Source: Verrucomicrobiota bacterium
GTDB lineage: Bacteria; Verrucomicrobiota; Kiritimatiellia; SS1-B-03-39; UBA6053
Direction of reading: 5' to 3'
Length of the DNA stretch: 64,000 nt
Assembly: GCA_020831625.1 (NCBI GenBank)
Contig: JAFIGD010000019.1
Span: 16,704 to 80,703, forward strand
Below, piece by piece: positions 26,127-34,646 of the stretch (position 1 is its first letter; every line of letters begins with the position of its first letter). The notes beneath the pieces are model-generated. The model was not told where the DNA came from. It saw nothing but the letters and a program-made list of their open reading frames with translations, and made no database searches. The translations under genes were made by a program, and so were the position numbers.

Positions 26127-26378
26127 ATGAAAACAGCAACGGTAAGAGACTTGCGTAATCATTATTCAGGACTTCTGGATTGGATTGCAGCGGGCGAAGA
26201 AATCCTCATCACCCGCAGGGGGCGTGTGGTCGCGCGACTTGTACCGGAGTCCGCTGATTCCGGAGAGAAAGCGGATTGGAAGCAGAGTCCGGCCATGCTT
26301 CGAAATCGTTCAGCCTTATCGCTTTCCTCACAACAGGATGTATCAGAGCTGTTGAAACAGAGTGCCGGAAAATGGTGA
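26127..26378 (+). CDS. Phd/YefM-type antitoxin
   Basis: 83 residues. The N-terminal DNA-binding/dimerisation fold of Phd/YefM is clear (TATVRDLRNHYSGLLDWIAAG, EEILITRRGRVVARLVP), followed by a flexible C-terminal tail that would wrap the toxin. It precedes and overlaps the PIN-domain toxin gene by 7 bp. Such antitoxins repress their own promoter, alone or with toxin. Confidence 0.88.
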   Translation: MKTATVRDLRNHYSGLLDWIAAGEEILITRRGRVVARLVPESADSGEKADWKQSPAMLRNRSALSLSSQQDVSELLKQSAGKW

Positions 26379-26812
26379 CGTGCGCCGACACCAGTTTCCT
26401 TTTTTCGCTGTACGGGAATGATGCCAATACCGCACAGGCCCTGGGCTGGCTACAGGACCATCCTTGCGTGATTACGGTGACCCTCCTGAACGAATTCGAA
26501 TTGGAGAACGCCCTTCGCTTTGCTGAATTTAAAAAATTCATCCCACACGAATCTGCGGACCGCTATTGGAAAGACTATCTGAAGGACCGTGATGCGGGGC
26601 GTATCCGCTTGGCCACCTGTAATTTGGCAGATCTGCTCTCCCGCGCTTCCAAATTATCGGAGGAGTGGACGCTCCGGCGGGGACACCGGAGTTTTGACAT
26701 CCTGCATGTAGCCGGTGCATGCATCTGTGAAGCGCAAAAGTTTCTGACCTTCGACAAAAATCAGGTCGACCTTGTTCGTCGTGTTGGCATTACGCCTTGT
26801 CCCGAGGGCTGA
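26372..26812 (+). CDS. VapC-type PIN-domain toxin
   Basis: 146 residues from ATG 26372, inside the end of the antitoxin gene. The four acidic positions of PIN ribonucleases are present: CADTSFLFSLYG (Asp), LLNEFELENA (Glu), RSFDILHVAGA (Asp), and FLTFDKNQ (Asp). PIN toxins cut tRNA or rRNA when the antitoxin is lost. The long final stretch is normal for the family, so the module looks intact. Confidence 0.87.
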   Translation: MVTCADTSFLFSLYGNDANTAQALGWLQDHPCVITVTLLNEFELENALRFAEFKKFIPHESADRYWKDYLKDRDAGRIRLATCNLADLLSRASKLSEEWTLRRGHRSFDILHVAGACICEAQKFLTFDKNQVDLVRRVGITPCPEG

Positions 26813-26822
26813 CGGTCACCCG

Positions 26823-28412
26823 TCACGCCCCCTTCACCATTTCCCAGCTCAGCCCGAATTTGGCGAGGTATTTGCGGATGCGGTCGGAATCGTTTTGGGT
26901 TTGTTTGATTTCGCGCGAGACATCGAAAAGGCGGCGGCCGGCTTCGGCCAGGGAGCGGCAATCCTGACAGACCCTGAGCACGGACTCCAGTTGCAGGCGG
27001 TCGAAGAGGTCGAGCTTCCGGAGCTTCTCCGCGCCGAGCAGCTTTTCCACCGTGGGGGCGGATTCCGGTTTGCGGGAGCCCCAGTGCTGTTGCAGGCGCT
27101 GAATTTCGTCGCGCACCCCCTCCTCGGTGATGCGCCCCTCGGTGGCGAGGGTGGCCATGCGGGTGACGGCAGCGTTGAGATCCCGGAAATTTCCGCGCCA
27201 GCGGGCATCCGGATGCAGGGCGAAATCGAGAAACGCCCTGGAGGCTTCGCGGTTGAAGCGGACACGTTTTCCGCTGCGCTGGGCGATTTGGTTGAGTTCG
27301 TATTCGAGGTTGGGTTCAATGTCCTCTTTGCGTTCGGCCAGTCCGGGAAGCACAAAGGTCCAGAGATGAATGCGGGTGAGCAGATCCTCGCGGAATTCCC
27401 CGCGCTCCACCTGCGCCTGCAAGTCCCGGTTGGTGCCGCAGATGAGCTGGAAGTTGCTCTTGACCGGAGTATCGGCGCCCAGGGGATAGAAGACCTTCTC
27501 CTCCACCGCCCGCAGGAGCATGGCCTGTTCGTCGAGCCCGAGTTCGCCAATTTCGTCGAGGAACAGCATGCCCTTGTTGGCGGCGCGCAACAGACCCGGC
27601 CGATCGGAGGCGGCACCGGTGTAGGCGCCTTTTTTATGACCGAACAATGCGGACATCGCGGCCTGTCCCTGCAGGGTGGCGCAGTTGACCTCCACAAACT
27701 CTCCGCTCATGCCGCGCCGGTGCACCGCGAGATCGTAGATACGGCGGGCGAGCTGGGATTTGCCCGCCCCGGTGGGGCCCATCAGCAGAATGGGCTCGGT
27801 GGAGCGGATGGCCACCTGCTCGATGCGCGCGATGAGCCGGTTGAAGTCCGGATTCCGGGTGGGGATGCCGGATTTTAAAAAGGAAATGTCGTCGAGGGCC
27901 TGCTGCTCAAAGCGGCTGGCGAGTTGGTCGTAGCGGGCCAGGTCGAGGTCTATGATTTGATAGGTCCCCTCGGGGCCCTGGTTTTTGCGCAGGGCCGGGG
28001 AGGTTTGCAGGAGTTTGGCGGGAAAATGACGGGATTCGGTGAGCAGGAACAGACAGATCTGCATCACATGGCTGCCGGTGGTGATGTGCACCAGATTCCT
28101 GTCCTTCGGATTAAGCTTGAGATCGCGGGCGATGTCGAAGAGCGTGCCGTACACCTCCTGAAAATCCCAGACATCCGACATGTCGGTTTCCAGAACCTCG
28201 ACGGCCGTCTCCGGCGACACCGACTGCAAGTCCCCCACCACTTGGTTGGTGAGCTTGTGGAAATTTTTCTGGGTCAGCAACACATACCGGTCCACCACGA
28301 GGTCCTGCTGTTGGCAAATGGCCACGGAAGGGCGCCACTTGTGCCAGCGGTCCGTGCCCGTGGGGCGGTCCAAGGTGGGGCCCAAGGCCCCGATGACAAC
28401 GGTTTTTGACAT
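26823..28412 (-). CDS. rtcR: RtcR, sigma-54-dependent activator of RNA-repair genes
   Basis: 529 residues. The N-terminal CARF-like RtcR domain (about 1-180; VVIGALGPTLDR, VHITTGSHVMQIC) is thought to sense an RNA ligand. The AAA+ domain has Walker A GPTGAGKS (212-219), the sigma-54-contact loop GAYTGA (262-267, the GAFTGA variant), and Walker B MLFLDEIGEL. A C-terminal DNA-binding region follows. It is divergent from rtcA/rtcB across a 170-bp region holding a sigma-54 promoter, the classic arrangement. Length is normal. Confidence 0.95.
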   Translation of the reverse strand: MSKTVVIGALGPTLDRPTGTDRWHKWRPSVAICQQQDLVVDRYVLLTQKNFHKLTNQVVGDLQSVSPETAVEVLETDMSDVWDFQEVYGTLFDIARDLKLNPKDRNLVHITTGSHVMQICLFLLTESRHFPAKLLQTSPALRKNQGPEGTYQIIDLDLARYDQLASRFEQQALDDISFLKSGIPTRNPDFNRLIARIEQVAIRSTEPILLMGPTGAGKSQLARRIYDLAVHRRGMSGEFVEVNCATLQGQAAMSALFGHKKGAYTGAASDRPGLLRAANKGMLFLDEIGELGLDEQAMLLRAVEEKVFYPLGADTPVKSNFQLICGTNRDLQAQVERGEFREDLLTRIHLWTFVLPGLAERKEDIEPNLEYELNQIAQRSGKRVRFNREASRAFLDFALHPDARWRGNFRDLNAAVTRMATLATEGRITEEGVRDEIQRLQQHWGSRKPESAPTVEKLLGAEKLRKLDLFDRLQLESVLRVCQDCRSLAEAGRRLFDVSREIKQTQNDSDRIRKYLAKFGLSWEMVKGA

Positions 28413-28442
28413 GCTCTTTTCTTTCCGGGTTACGATGAAATT

Positions 28443-28466
28443 CTATGTTCCTAGACTCAAGGATAG
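28443..28466. promoter_or_regulatory. Candidate RtcR upstream activating site
   Basis: An imperfect dyad (CTATGTTCC ... GGATAG) is centred about 100 bp upstream of the sigma-54 promoter, the distance normal for enhancer-binding proteins. Only position and symmetry support it. Confidence 0.3.
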
Positions 28467-28552
28467 AAAGTGTAAGTCAAAAAAGGAATCTCTTTTTATG
28501 CTTTTCTTTTAACCCACTGAATGAGAGTTATTTGCAGGTTTACCGGATATTT

Positions 28553-28568
28553 TGGCACGCGCATTGCA
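28553..28568 (+). promoter_or_regulatory. Sigma-54 promoter of rtcAB
   Basis: TTGGCACGCGCATTGCAA matches the sigma-54 consensus, with GG at 28554-28555 and GC at 28566-28567 separated by exactly 10 bp. The predicted start of transcription is about 28579. Confidence 0.9.
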
Positions 28569-28582
28569 ATAGGAAGGTCAGC

Positions 28583-29644
28583 ATGAACAACCAACAAAAC
28601 AACATGGATCCCATTGATATCGACGGTTCTCAGGGCGAGGGCGGCGGACAGATTCTGCGCACGGCACTGAGTTTGTCGATGATCACGGGACGAACGGTTC
28701 GTCTGACCCGCATCCGGGCCGGACGGAAAAAGCCCGGACTGCTGCGTCAGCATCTTGCCGCCGTCCGGGCCGCGAAGGACCTGTGTTCCGCACAGGTGGA
28801 AGGAGACCGGCCGGGCAGTGAAGCGCTGACCTTCACGCCCGGACCGGTCGGGCACGGGGATTATCGGGTAGTGATCGGAACCGCCGGCAGCACCTCACTG
28901 GTGTTGCAGACGGTGTTGCCGGCCATGCTGACCGCGCCGGGTCCGAGCACGATCCACGTGTTCGGTGGCACTCACAATCCCATGAGTCCACCCATCGAAT
29001 TTTTGCAACGGAGCTTTCTCCCCCTGTTGAAGCGAATGGGCGCGGAGGTTTCCGTGGAGTTGATTCGTCCCGGCTTCTACCCCGCAGGGGGCGGAGAGTT
29101 GCGCATGACCGCACAGCCCTGCGACAAACTACAGCCCCTGGAATTGAAGCACCGCGGCGGCGTGAAGCGCCGTCAGATCCGGGCGGTCGTTGCCGGTCTG
29201 TCCGAGTCCATCGCCCGCCGCGAGATCAAGGAAGTGCACAGGCATCTGGAGATTCGCGACGTGGAGGTGGAGATCGTCTCCATGAAGGACAGCATCAGTC
29301 CCGGGAATGTGCTGCAACTGATCCTGGAGAGTGACGGGGTGACGGAGGTGTTCACCGCCTTTGGTCAGTTGGGGGTGAGTTCGGAGCAGGTGGCCCGCGA
29401 CGTCTGCAAGCAGGCGCAGAAGTATTTGGCCGCGGACGTGCCCGTGGGCCGTTTTCTGGCCGATCAACTGCTGCTGCCCTTCGCAATGGCGGGGGGCGGA
29501 CGCTTCCGCACCCTGCGTCCCTCCGGTCATACTCTCACCAATATCCAGGTGATCGAACGTTTTTTGCCGGTGTCCTTCCGGGTGGAAAAACTGGGCGACG
29601 GCATGGTGGATCTTTTTGTGGAACCCAAAGGAGAAAAATCATGA
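28583..29644 (+). CDS. rtcA: RNA 3'-terminal phosphate cyclase
   Basis: 353 residues from ATG 28583; ATG 28604 is the alternative. RtcA converts RNA 3'-phosphates to 2',3'-cyclic phosphates using ATP through a covalent His-AMP. The N-terminal IDGSQGEGGGQILRTALSLS motif and the C-terminal RPSGHTLTNIQVIERF with the nucleotidylated histidine (about residue 315) are present, and length is normal. It overlaps rtcB by 4 bp. The predicted sigma-54 transcript starts ~4 nt before this ATG, which leaves the AGGAAGG sequence outside the message. Confidence 0.95.
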   Translation: MNNQQNNMDPIDIDGSQGEGGGQILRTALSLSMITGRTVRLTRIRAGRKKPGLLRQHLAAVRAAKDLCSAQVEGDRPGSEALTFTPGPVGHGDYRVVIGTAGSTSLVLQTVLPAMLTAPGPSTIHVFGGTHNPMSPPIEFLQRSFLPLLKRMGAEVSVELIRPGFYPAGGGELRMTAQPCDKLQPLELKHRGGVKRRQIRAVVAGLSESIARREIKEVHRHLEIRDVEVEIVSMKDSISPGNVLQLILESDGVTEVFTAFGQLGVSSEQVARDVCKQAQKYLAADVPVGRFLADQLLLPFAMAGGGRFRTLRPSGHTLTNIQVIERFLPVSFRVEKLGDGMVDLFVEPKGEKS

Positions 29645-31035
29645 AAGAAAAACACTTGAGATTTCACGGCATTCCCGCGGAGTGCAACGAAGTGGCCATG
29701 GTCGCCTGCAAAGCCTGGACGGCGGCGGGAAAAGACGACCGCGAGCTGGGACTCCTGCTGAAGACGATGGCCCGAAACGCGGAACCGTTTCTGCGTCACG
29801 AACTGCTGGGGGATCTGGCGGCGGCGATGTGGGAGGTACAGGCAAAGCAGCGCGAGGACATGGCGGTGTACGAACCCAAGCCCTGGCACCAGTGGGGCAC
29901 GGATATCGAGGGCACGTCCATCGACCAAATGAAAAACGCGGTGAAGCTGCCGGTGGCGGTGCGCGGGGCGCTGATGCCCGACGCGCATCTGGGATACGGT
30001 CTGCCCATCGGCGGGGTGCTGGCCACCCGCAACGCGGTGATCCCCTACGCGGTGGGGGTCGATATCGCCTGCCGCATGAAAATGACGGTGCTGGATCTGC
30101 CCGCATCGGCGCTGGCCACCCACGAGAAAAAACTGGTCGAGGCGATCCACAGGGAAACCCGCTTCGGCATGGGCGCGCGCTTTGAAGACAAACGCGAACA
30201 TGCGGTTATGGATGCCGACTGGTCGGTGAGTCCCGTGACCCAACAGTTCAAAAACAAAGCCTGGGCGCAGTTGGGGACCAGCGGGAGCGGCAACCACTTT
30301 GTGGAGTTTGGCGTGCTGACCCTCGATGCCCCCGATTTGGGACTGGAGGCGGGGCGCTATCTGGCTATGCTGTCGCACAGCGGCAGCCGGGGAACCGGCG
30401 CGCAGGTGGCCGCCCACTACAGCCGTCTGGCCATGGACGCGCATCCCGAACTCCCCAAACCGCTCAAACACCTGGCCTGGCTGGATCTCGACAGCGATGC
30501 CGGTCAGGAATACTGGGCCGCCATGAGCCTGATGGGGCAGTATGCCGCCGCCAACCACGCCTGCATTCACCGCGCCATCGCGTCGCGTCTCGGCGCGGAA
30601 GTGCTGCTGGATCTGGAAAACCATCACAACTACGCCTGGAAAGAAACTCACGACGGCGAGGAGGTGATCGTGCACCGCAAAGGGGCCACGCCGGCGGGGG
30701 AAGGCGTGCTCGGCATCATTCCCGGCAGCATGGCCGACCCCGGCTTTGTGGTGCGCGGTAAAGGAAGTGTTTATGCGCTCGACTCCGCCTCGCACGGAGC
30801 CGGACGCCGCATGAGCCGCACCGCCGCCGCCAAGAAATTCAAGAACCTCAACCCCGAGGCCGAACTGAAAAAGCGGGGAGTCAAGCTGCTCTCCGCCGGA
30901 CTGGACGAACTCCCGATGTGCTACAAAAACATTGAGGAGGTCATGGCCGCCCAGGCCGATCTGGTCGACATCGTGGCCCGCTTTGACCCCAAACTGGTGA
31001 AAATGGCTCCCGCTGGCGAAAAACCGGAGGATTGA
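29641..31035 (+). CDS. rtcB: RtcB 3'-phosphate RNA ligase
   Basis: 464 residues. RtcB joins RNA 3'-phosphate or cyclic phosphate ends to 5'-OH ends with GTP and manganese. Metal-binding motifs MPDAHLGYGLPIGG and GVDIACRM, SGNHFVEFG, HSGSRGTG, and the guanylylated histidine in SASHGAGRRMSR (about residue 385) are all present. ATGA overlap with rtcA gives coupled translation of the repair pair under RtcR control. No archease gene is seen. Confidence 0.95.
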   Translation: MKEKHLRFHGIPAECNEVAMVACKAWTAAGKDDRELGLLLKTMARNAEPFLRHELLGDLAAAMWEVQAKQREDMAVYEPKPWHQWGTDIEGTSIDQMKNAVKLPVAVRGALMPDAHLGYGLPIGGVLATRNAVIPYAVGVDIACRMKMTVLDLPASALATHEKKLVEAIHRETRFGMGARFEDKREHAVMDADWSVSPVTQQFKNKAWAQLGTSGSGNHFVEFGVLTLDAPDLGLEAGRYLAMLSHSGSRGTGAQVAAHYSRLAMDAHPELPKPLKHLAWLDLDSDAGQEYWAAMSLMGQYAAANHACIHRAIASRLGAEVLLDLENHHNYAWKETHDGEEVIVHRKGATPAGEGVLGIIPGSMADPGFVVRGKGSVYALDSASHGAGRRMSRTAAAKKFKNLNPEAELKKRGVKLLSAGLDELPMCYKNIEEVMAAQADLVDIVARFDPKLVKMAPAGEKPED

Positions 31036-31201
31036 GCCTGGAAACCGAAATACGCTCTCCTTATGTGCATCATTGAAATTCCGATTTAGTGGCCTTTGCT
31101 GATTTTCCGACGTATTGGCGTGACACGTTCAACGCGTTGGGCATCGAAAGCGTCCCAATACCCACCTTGGCAGAACAGTAAATCCACCAAACAAATGCTT
31201 C

Positions 31202-31234
31202 TTGACATGCCGGGATAATTGGACAATTGTACAA
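31202..31234 (+). promoter_or_regulatory. Palindromic operator/promoter of the second toxin-antitoxin pair
   Basis: TTGACA (31202-31207) is followed by two overlapping palindromes, AATTGGACAATT (31217-31228) and TTGTACAA (31227-31234), ending 2 bp before the toxin ATG. Overlapping palindromes at the start are typical of autoregulated toxin-antitoxin operons. Confidence 0.45.
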
Positions 31235-31236
31235 GT

Positions 31237-31641
31237 ATGAAGAGTGAATCCATACTTGTTGATGCGTCTGCTGTTTTGGCCGTGCTTCTCGAAGAGCCTG
31301 AAAAATCATCGATTCTTGACGCGACAGTTGGCTGTGAAGCGAAGGTGCCGGGATGTCTGCGTTGGGAAATTGGAAACGCCTTTTCCGCAATGGTCAAACG
31401 CGGCAGGCTTGAAGAACAAGACACTATTGCCGCATTACGAATTTTCGAAACCATTCCGGTTCAGGAAGTGGATGTGAACCTGGAAGACGCGCTTTCCCTG
31501 GCAGCCAAACACCAGATTTACGCATATGATGCGTACTATTTGGTGGCGGCAAAAAAACACAGGTTGGCGTTGTTGACTCTGGATGGAAGAATGAATGATG
31601 TCGCCAGAGCGGAAGGAATCAGCCTAAAGGAGATCGTATGA
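31237..31641 (+). CDS. PIN-domain toxin (VapC-like)
   Basis: 134 residues from ATG 31237. PIN acidic residues appear in ILVDASAVLAVLLEEP (Asp), CLRWEIGNAFSAM (Glu), YAYDAYYLVAA (Asp) and LLTLDGRMNDVA (Asp). It lies first in the operon, with the antitoxin gene second and overlapping by 4 bp, the reverse of the usual order. Confidence 0.85.
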   Translation: MKSESILVDASAVLAVLLEEPEKSSILDATVGCEAKVPGCLRWEIGNAFSAMVKRGRLEEQDTIAALRIFETIPVQEVDVNLEDALSLAAKHQIYAYDAYYLVAAKKHRLALLTLDGRMNDVARAEGISLKEIV

Positions 31642-31883
31642 AGGTCTATACGTACAGTGATGCACGGCAGAAATTCTCTTTGGTGTTAGAGTCTGCTCAG
31701 AAAGATGGGAAAGTCCTCGTTCGGCGGCGAGACGGCAGGCTGTTTTCAATCAGCCCGGAACGCACAACTAAATCCCCGTTTGACGTGAAAGGAATCCGCA
31801 GTTCGGTTACGACAGCGGATATTCTTGAGACTCTCCGGGAAACCCGGGCAGAACCATGCGCTGGTGATGACGCCACTCACTGA
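31638..31883 (+). CDS. Phd/YefM-like antitoxin
   Basis: 81 residues. The start VYTYSDARQKFSLVLESAQK and KVLVRRRDGRLFSI resemble the Phd/YefM fold (beta-hairpin, two helices), and the C-terminal tail is short and charged. ATGA overlap with the PIN toxin gene makes antitoxin synthesis depend on translation through the toxin. Confidence 0.75.
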   Translation: MKVYTYSDARQKFSLVLESAQKDGKVLVRRRDGRLFSISPERTTKSPFDVKGIRSSVTTADILETLRETRAEPCAGDDATH

Positions 31884-32008
31884 ACTCGTGTCGCACCACA
31901 GCTTTCAACGCTCAGGGAGGGGTTCACCACCCGCGGAATACAACCTCTGATGGATTGAAGAACGTGCAGAGAGATCAACAGGAAGCTTAAAAGAATTCTT
32001 GCATATTA

Positions 32009-32026
32009 TTGATAATAAATTATCAA
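32009..32026 (+). promoter_or_regulatory. Fur-like palindrome before the FeoB operon
   Basis: TTGATAAT-AA-ATTATCAA is a perfect 8-2-8 inverted repeat resembling the Fur box half-site GATAAT. It ends 7 bp before the ATG of the first gene. TTGCAT at 32000 could serve as -35. Confidence 0.55.
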
Positions 32027-32033
32027 ATACTTA

Positions 32034-32249
32034 ATGCACTCCTTTTATTTTCGCACCTACACCGAATGGCGGCAGGCCTTGACCGAACGCTGTGGAATTT
32101 CACTTACATCTGCGTATGCGCGCGGGCGCATTCAGGCGCTCCGGGATACAAAGGATCCCACCACCGCTGAGTTTACCCGAAAATACGGAGAGGCCTATTT
32201 GCAACAGGTGATCCGCTGGTTTGAACAATCCGCAAAGGAAACCCATTGA
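32034..32249 (+). CDS. Small soluble protein encoded ahead of the FeoB-like gene
   Basis: 71 residues, no membrane segment, no cysteine pair. The sequence (FRTYTEWRQALTERCGISLT, RKYGEAYLQQVIRWFEQS) is predicted helical. It overlaps the transporter gene by 4 bp, so the two are co-translated. It is not FeoA (no SH3-like fold) and not a clear FeoC. Function unknown; its position suggests an accessory or regulatory subunit. Confidence 0.6.
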   Translation: MHSFYFRTYTEWRQALTERCGISLTSAYARGRIQALRDTKDPTTAEFTRKYGEAYLQQVIRWFEQSAKETH

Positions 32250-33877
32250 AAACCCTTTTACTTGGCGTGGAAAGCAGCGGTAAAACCGCATTGGTTCGGG
32301 CCTTGACCGGTGCCTCCGGAGAGAGCGCCCGCTTTCGCGGCACCACCCTGGCTTGCGAGACTTATGCCTGGGAGGACATGACGCTGATCGACAGCCCGGG
32401 CATTCTGCGCAGTTCTGACAGCCATACCACCCGCAGCGCGCTGAAGGCTCTGGAAAAAGAAACGCATGTGCTGCTGGTGCTGAACGCCCGGCATCTGGAC
32501 ATGCAGGTGCCGGAACTGCTCCCGCTGCTGGCCAGTAAATCGGGTGCGATTGTTCTCACGCATTGGGACTCCGCCAAAGCGCATCCGCAGGCCGAAGCCT
32601 CGCTGCAAACCCTGCGCACAGCCTCGAATTTGACCGTAATTCCTCTGGACGCCCGCAAAGTGCCCGAAGCGTTGCGCGCGGAACTCAAAGACGCCCTGAC
32701 TTATCCCCTGCCCTTTCCGGCCAATCTCCCGCCCCTGCCCGCCCTGCGCGAAGCGAACCGCCGCGATGTGTTCTCGATTCCGGTGCTGGGCGGCGTGCTG
32801 GCGCTGCTCCTGCTCTTCGGTCCCGCCTGGATTGCGGTCATGGGCGCCAACGCCTTCGCCGAAGCGCTGTACGATCCGCTTTATGCACTCCTGGAACCCG
32901 TGTTGGACTGGTTTGCGGCGCAACCCGTCTGGATCGATGCGATGCTGGCGGGCGAATACGGCTTTGTGGCCATGTTTCCCTTTCTCCTTCTCTACGCCTT
33001 GCCGACCGTTTTGGTGTTCGCGCTCTTTCTTTCGCTCCTCAAAACCAGCGGACTGGTGGACCGGCTCACGGTGGCGCTGGAAGGCTGGCTGCGGCCGGTG
33101 GGGCTTAGCGGCCGCGACCTGGTGCGGGTGGTGATGGGTTTCGGCTGCAATGTCCCGGCGGTCATCAGTACCCGCGCCTGCTCCGGCTGCAGCCGGGGCG
33201 CGGCGGTGCACGCCATCTCCTTCGGCTCCGCCTGTTCCTATCAGCTCCCCGCCACCCTCGCGGTTTTCGCCGCTGCAGGCATGACCGGACTCGCGCCGGT
33301 GTTCATGCTCTGGCTCGGTATCACAACCCTCGTCTATGTGCGGTTCACCACGCCAAAAATTCTGCGTGACAGCCTCAACAAACTCCAACTCCCCCCCTGC
33401 GATCCGGTGCAATGGCCTTCCTTGCGCAGCGTGTGGCAGGAGGCCTGGCAAACCCTGCGGCAATTCCTGCAACTCGCCCTGCCGGTGTTTTTTGTGATCT
33501 GCTTTGTGGCCGCGCTCCTGCAGCTCACCGGACTCCTCGATCTGCTTGCCCGTCTCAGCGCCCCGCTGATGGCGCTCTTCAATCTTCCCGGCGAAGCCGC
33601 CACCGCCGTCATCCTCGGCTCCATCCGCAAAGACGGACTCGCCATCGCCCTGCTGGATGCCGACTGGGACGCACTCAAAGTGCCGCTCACCACGCCCGCG
33701 CAGGTGCTCACCGCCGTTTACCTCGCCGGCGTTCTCCTCCCCTGTCTGGTCACCCTCTGGACCATCGCCCGCGAGTTCACCTGGAAATATGCAAGCCGCC
33801 TCTGCCTCCGCCAAGTCCTCGGGGCCGCGTTCTTTTCGTTGATCCTCGCATGGACGGGCTCTGTTTTCGGCGTATAA
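32246..33877 (+). CDS. FeoB-like metal transporter
   Basis: 543 residues, much shorter than standard FeoB (about 700-800). The N-terminal GTPase-like domain has G1 GVESSGKT (7-14) and G3 DSPG, but G4 is THWD rather than NKxD, so guanine specificity may be lost. The membrane part has FeoB gate motifs (GFGCNVPAVISTRAC about 297-311, SGCSRGAAVH, FGSACSYQLP) and a second gate repeat. FeoB takes up ferrous iron across the inner membrane. The Fur-like site upstream supports an iron role; manganese or another metal is possible. Confidence 0.82.
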   Translation: MKTLLLGVESSGKTALVRALTGASGESARFRGTTLACETYAWEDMTLIDSPGILRSSDSHTTRSALKALEKETHVLLVLNARHLDMQVPELLPLLASKSGAIVLTHWDSAKAHPQAEASLQTLRTASNLTVIPLDARKVPEALRAELKDALTYPLPFPANLPPLPALREANRRDVFSIPVLGGVLALLLLFGPAWIAVMGANAFAEALYDPLYALLEPVLDWFAAQPVWIDAMLAGEYGFVAMFPFLLLYALPTVLVFALFLSLLKTSGLVDRLTVALEGWLRPVGLSGRDLVRVVMGFGCNVPAVISTRACSGCSRGAAVHAISFGSACSYQLPATLAVFAAAGMTGLAPVFMLWLGITTLVYVRFTTPKILRDSLNKLQLPPCDPVQWPSLRSVWQEAWQTLRQFLQLALPVFFVICFVAALLQLTGLLDLLARLSAPLMALFNLPGEAATAVILGSIRKDGLAIALLDADWDALKVPLTTPAQVLTAVYLAGVLLPCLVTLWTIAREFTWKYASRLCLRQVLGAAFFSLILAWTGSVFGV

Positions 33878-33884
33878 TCCCCTC

Positions 33885-34149
33885 ATGAGTCAAACAAACC
33901 CCTCCCCGCTGCCGGTGGAGGCGTATCCGCAGAGGCAAACGGGGATCCATTGTCCGCCGCGCTGCTGCCGGATCATTTTGTGATCATGCGGCAGGCGTGA
34001 CCAAGGCGGAGGTCTGGACGAGCCAATGGTGCCGCTGCCGGGAGACCGCGCGCCTGTTGCACCTGGGAGAAGCGAAAGACCTCCGGCGGGAGAACAACAA
34101 TGACGGCATTCGTTTTGTGGTGGTCGCCAGGGTGCGGGTGGACGCATAG
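33885..34149 (+). other. Short degenerate coding remnant
   Basis: An ATG at 33885 opens 32 codons with CPPRCC. After a stop, a second frame (GTG 33997 to TAG 34147) gives 50 codons (TKAEVWTSQWCRCRETARLL...). They could be one small cysteine-containing gene broken by a frameshift. No family recognised. Confidence 0.3.
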
Positions 34150-34156
34150 ATATCCT

Positions 34157-34585
34157 TCATTGTTCCAGCATCCTATGGGCATTCTTCAGCCGGGTGTCCG
34201 CCCGCGTGATCAGGACAAAAACCACAGCCGAGAAAACCGGCAAGAAAATGAACAGCGGGAAAATAAGGGTGAATACAATCCCCACCAGACCGAAGCCGAT
34301 GACAACTGATTTCGCACATCCTTGTTCCTTGTAAGGTGTCATCCATCCGGTTGTGAGGTTCTTGCATGCTGTCCCCGTAAACTGCCCCTGGCCGCGGAGA
34401 CCCGCCACTCTCAAATGGTCACCGTCGGCAATCATCGCGGGGGATGGTGTCTTCAGAAGCACCCTCTCTCCATTGAGATTGAAAAGGGAAAGATGTGTGG
34501 TGGTGGTCATGGTATCTCCCCCGCCACTCACTTGGGTAGTTCGTTCAAGCCCCGAAATTATTCCGTCGATTAAGGTGAGGTCCAT
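34157..34585 (-). CDS. Hypothetical protein with C-terminal membrane hairpin
   Basis: 142 residues from ATG 34585; longer readings run into the antiporter gene. The first ~95 residues form a beta-rich soluble domain (HLSLFNLNGERVLLKTPSP, DGDHLRVAGLRGQG) resembling an OB-type fold. Two hydrophobic helices follow (VVIGFGLVGIVFTLIFPLFI and FLPVFSAVVFVLIT), then a short tail. Similar layouts occur in uncharacterised membrane-associated proteins. Function unknown. Confidence 0.6.
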   Translation of the reverse strand: MDLTLIDGIISGLERTTQVSGGGDTMTTTTHLSLFNLNGERVLLKTPSPAMIADGDHLRVAGLRGQGQFTGTACKNLTTGWMTPYKEQGCAKSVVIGFGLVGIVFTLIFPLFIFLPVFSAVVFVLITRADTRLKNAHRMLEQ

Positions 34586-34646
34586 GGCTGGTTCATTCTG
34601 AAGGTTAGAGGGTCCATAGGCGGAAATCCATGGTTGAACAAATCCG

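Noticed and set aside
32258..33886. 542-codon minus-strand ORF
   Set aside because: Antisense to the FeoB-like gene, which has clear transporter motifs; the ORF is Glu/Gln/Gly-rich and without motifs.
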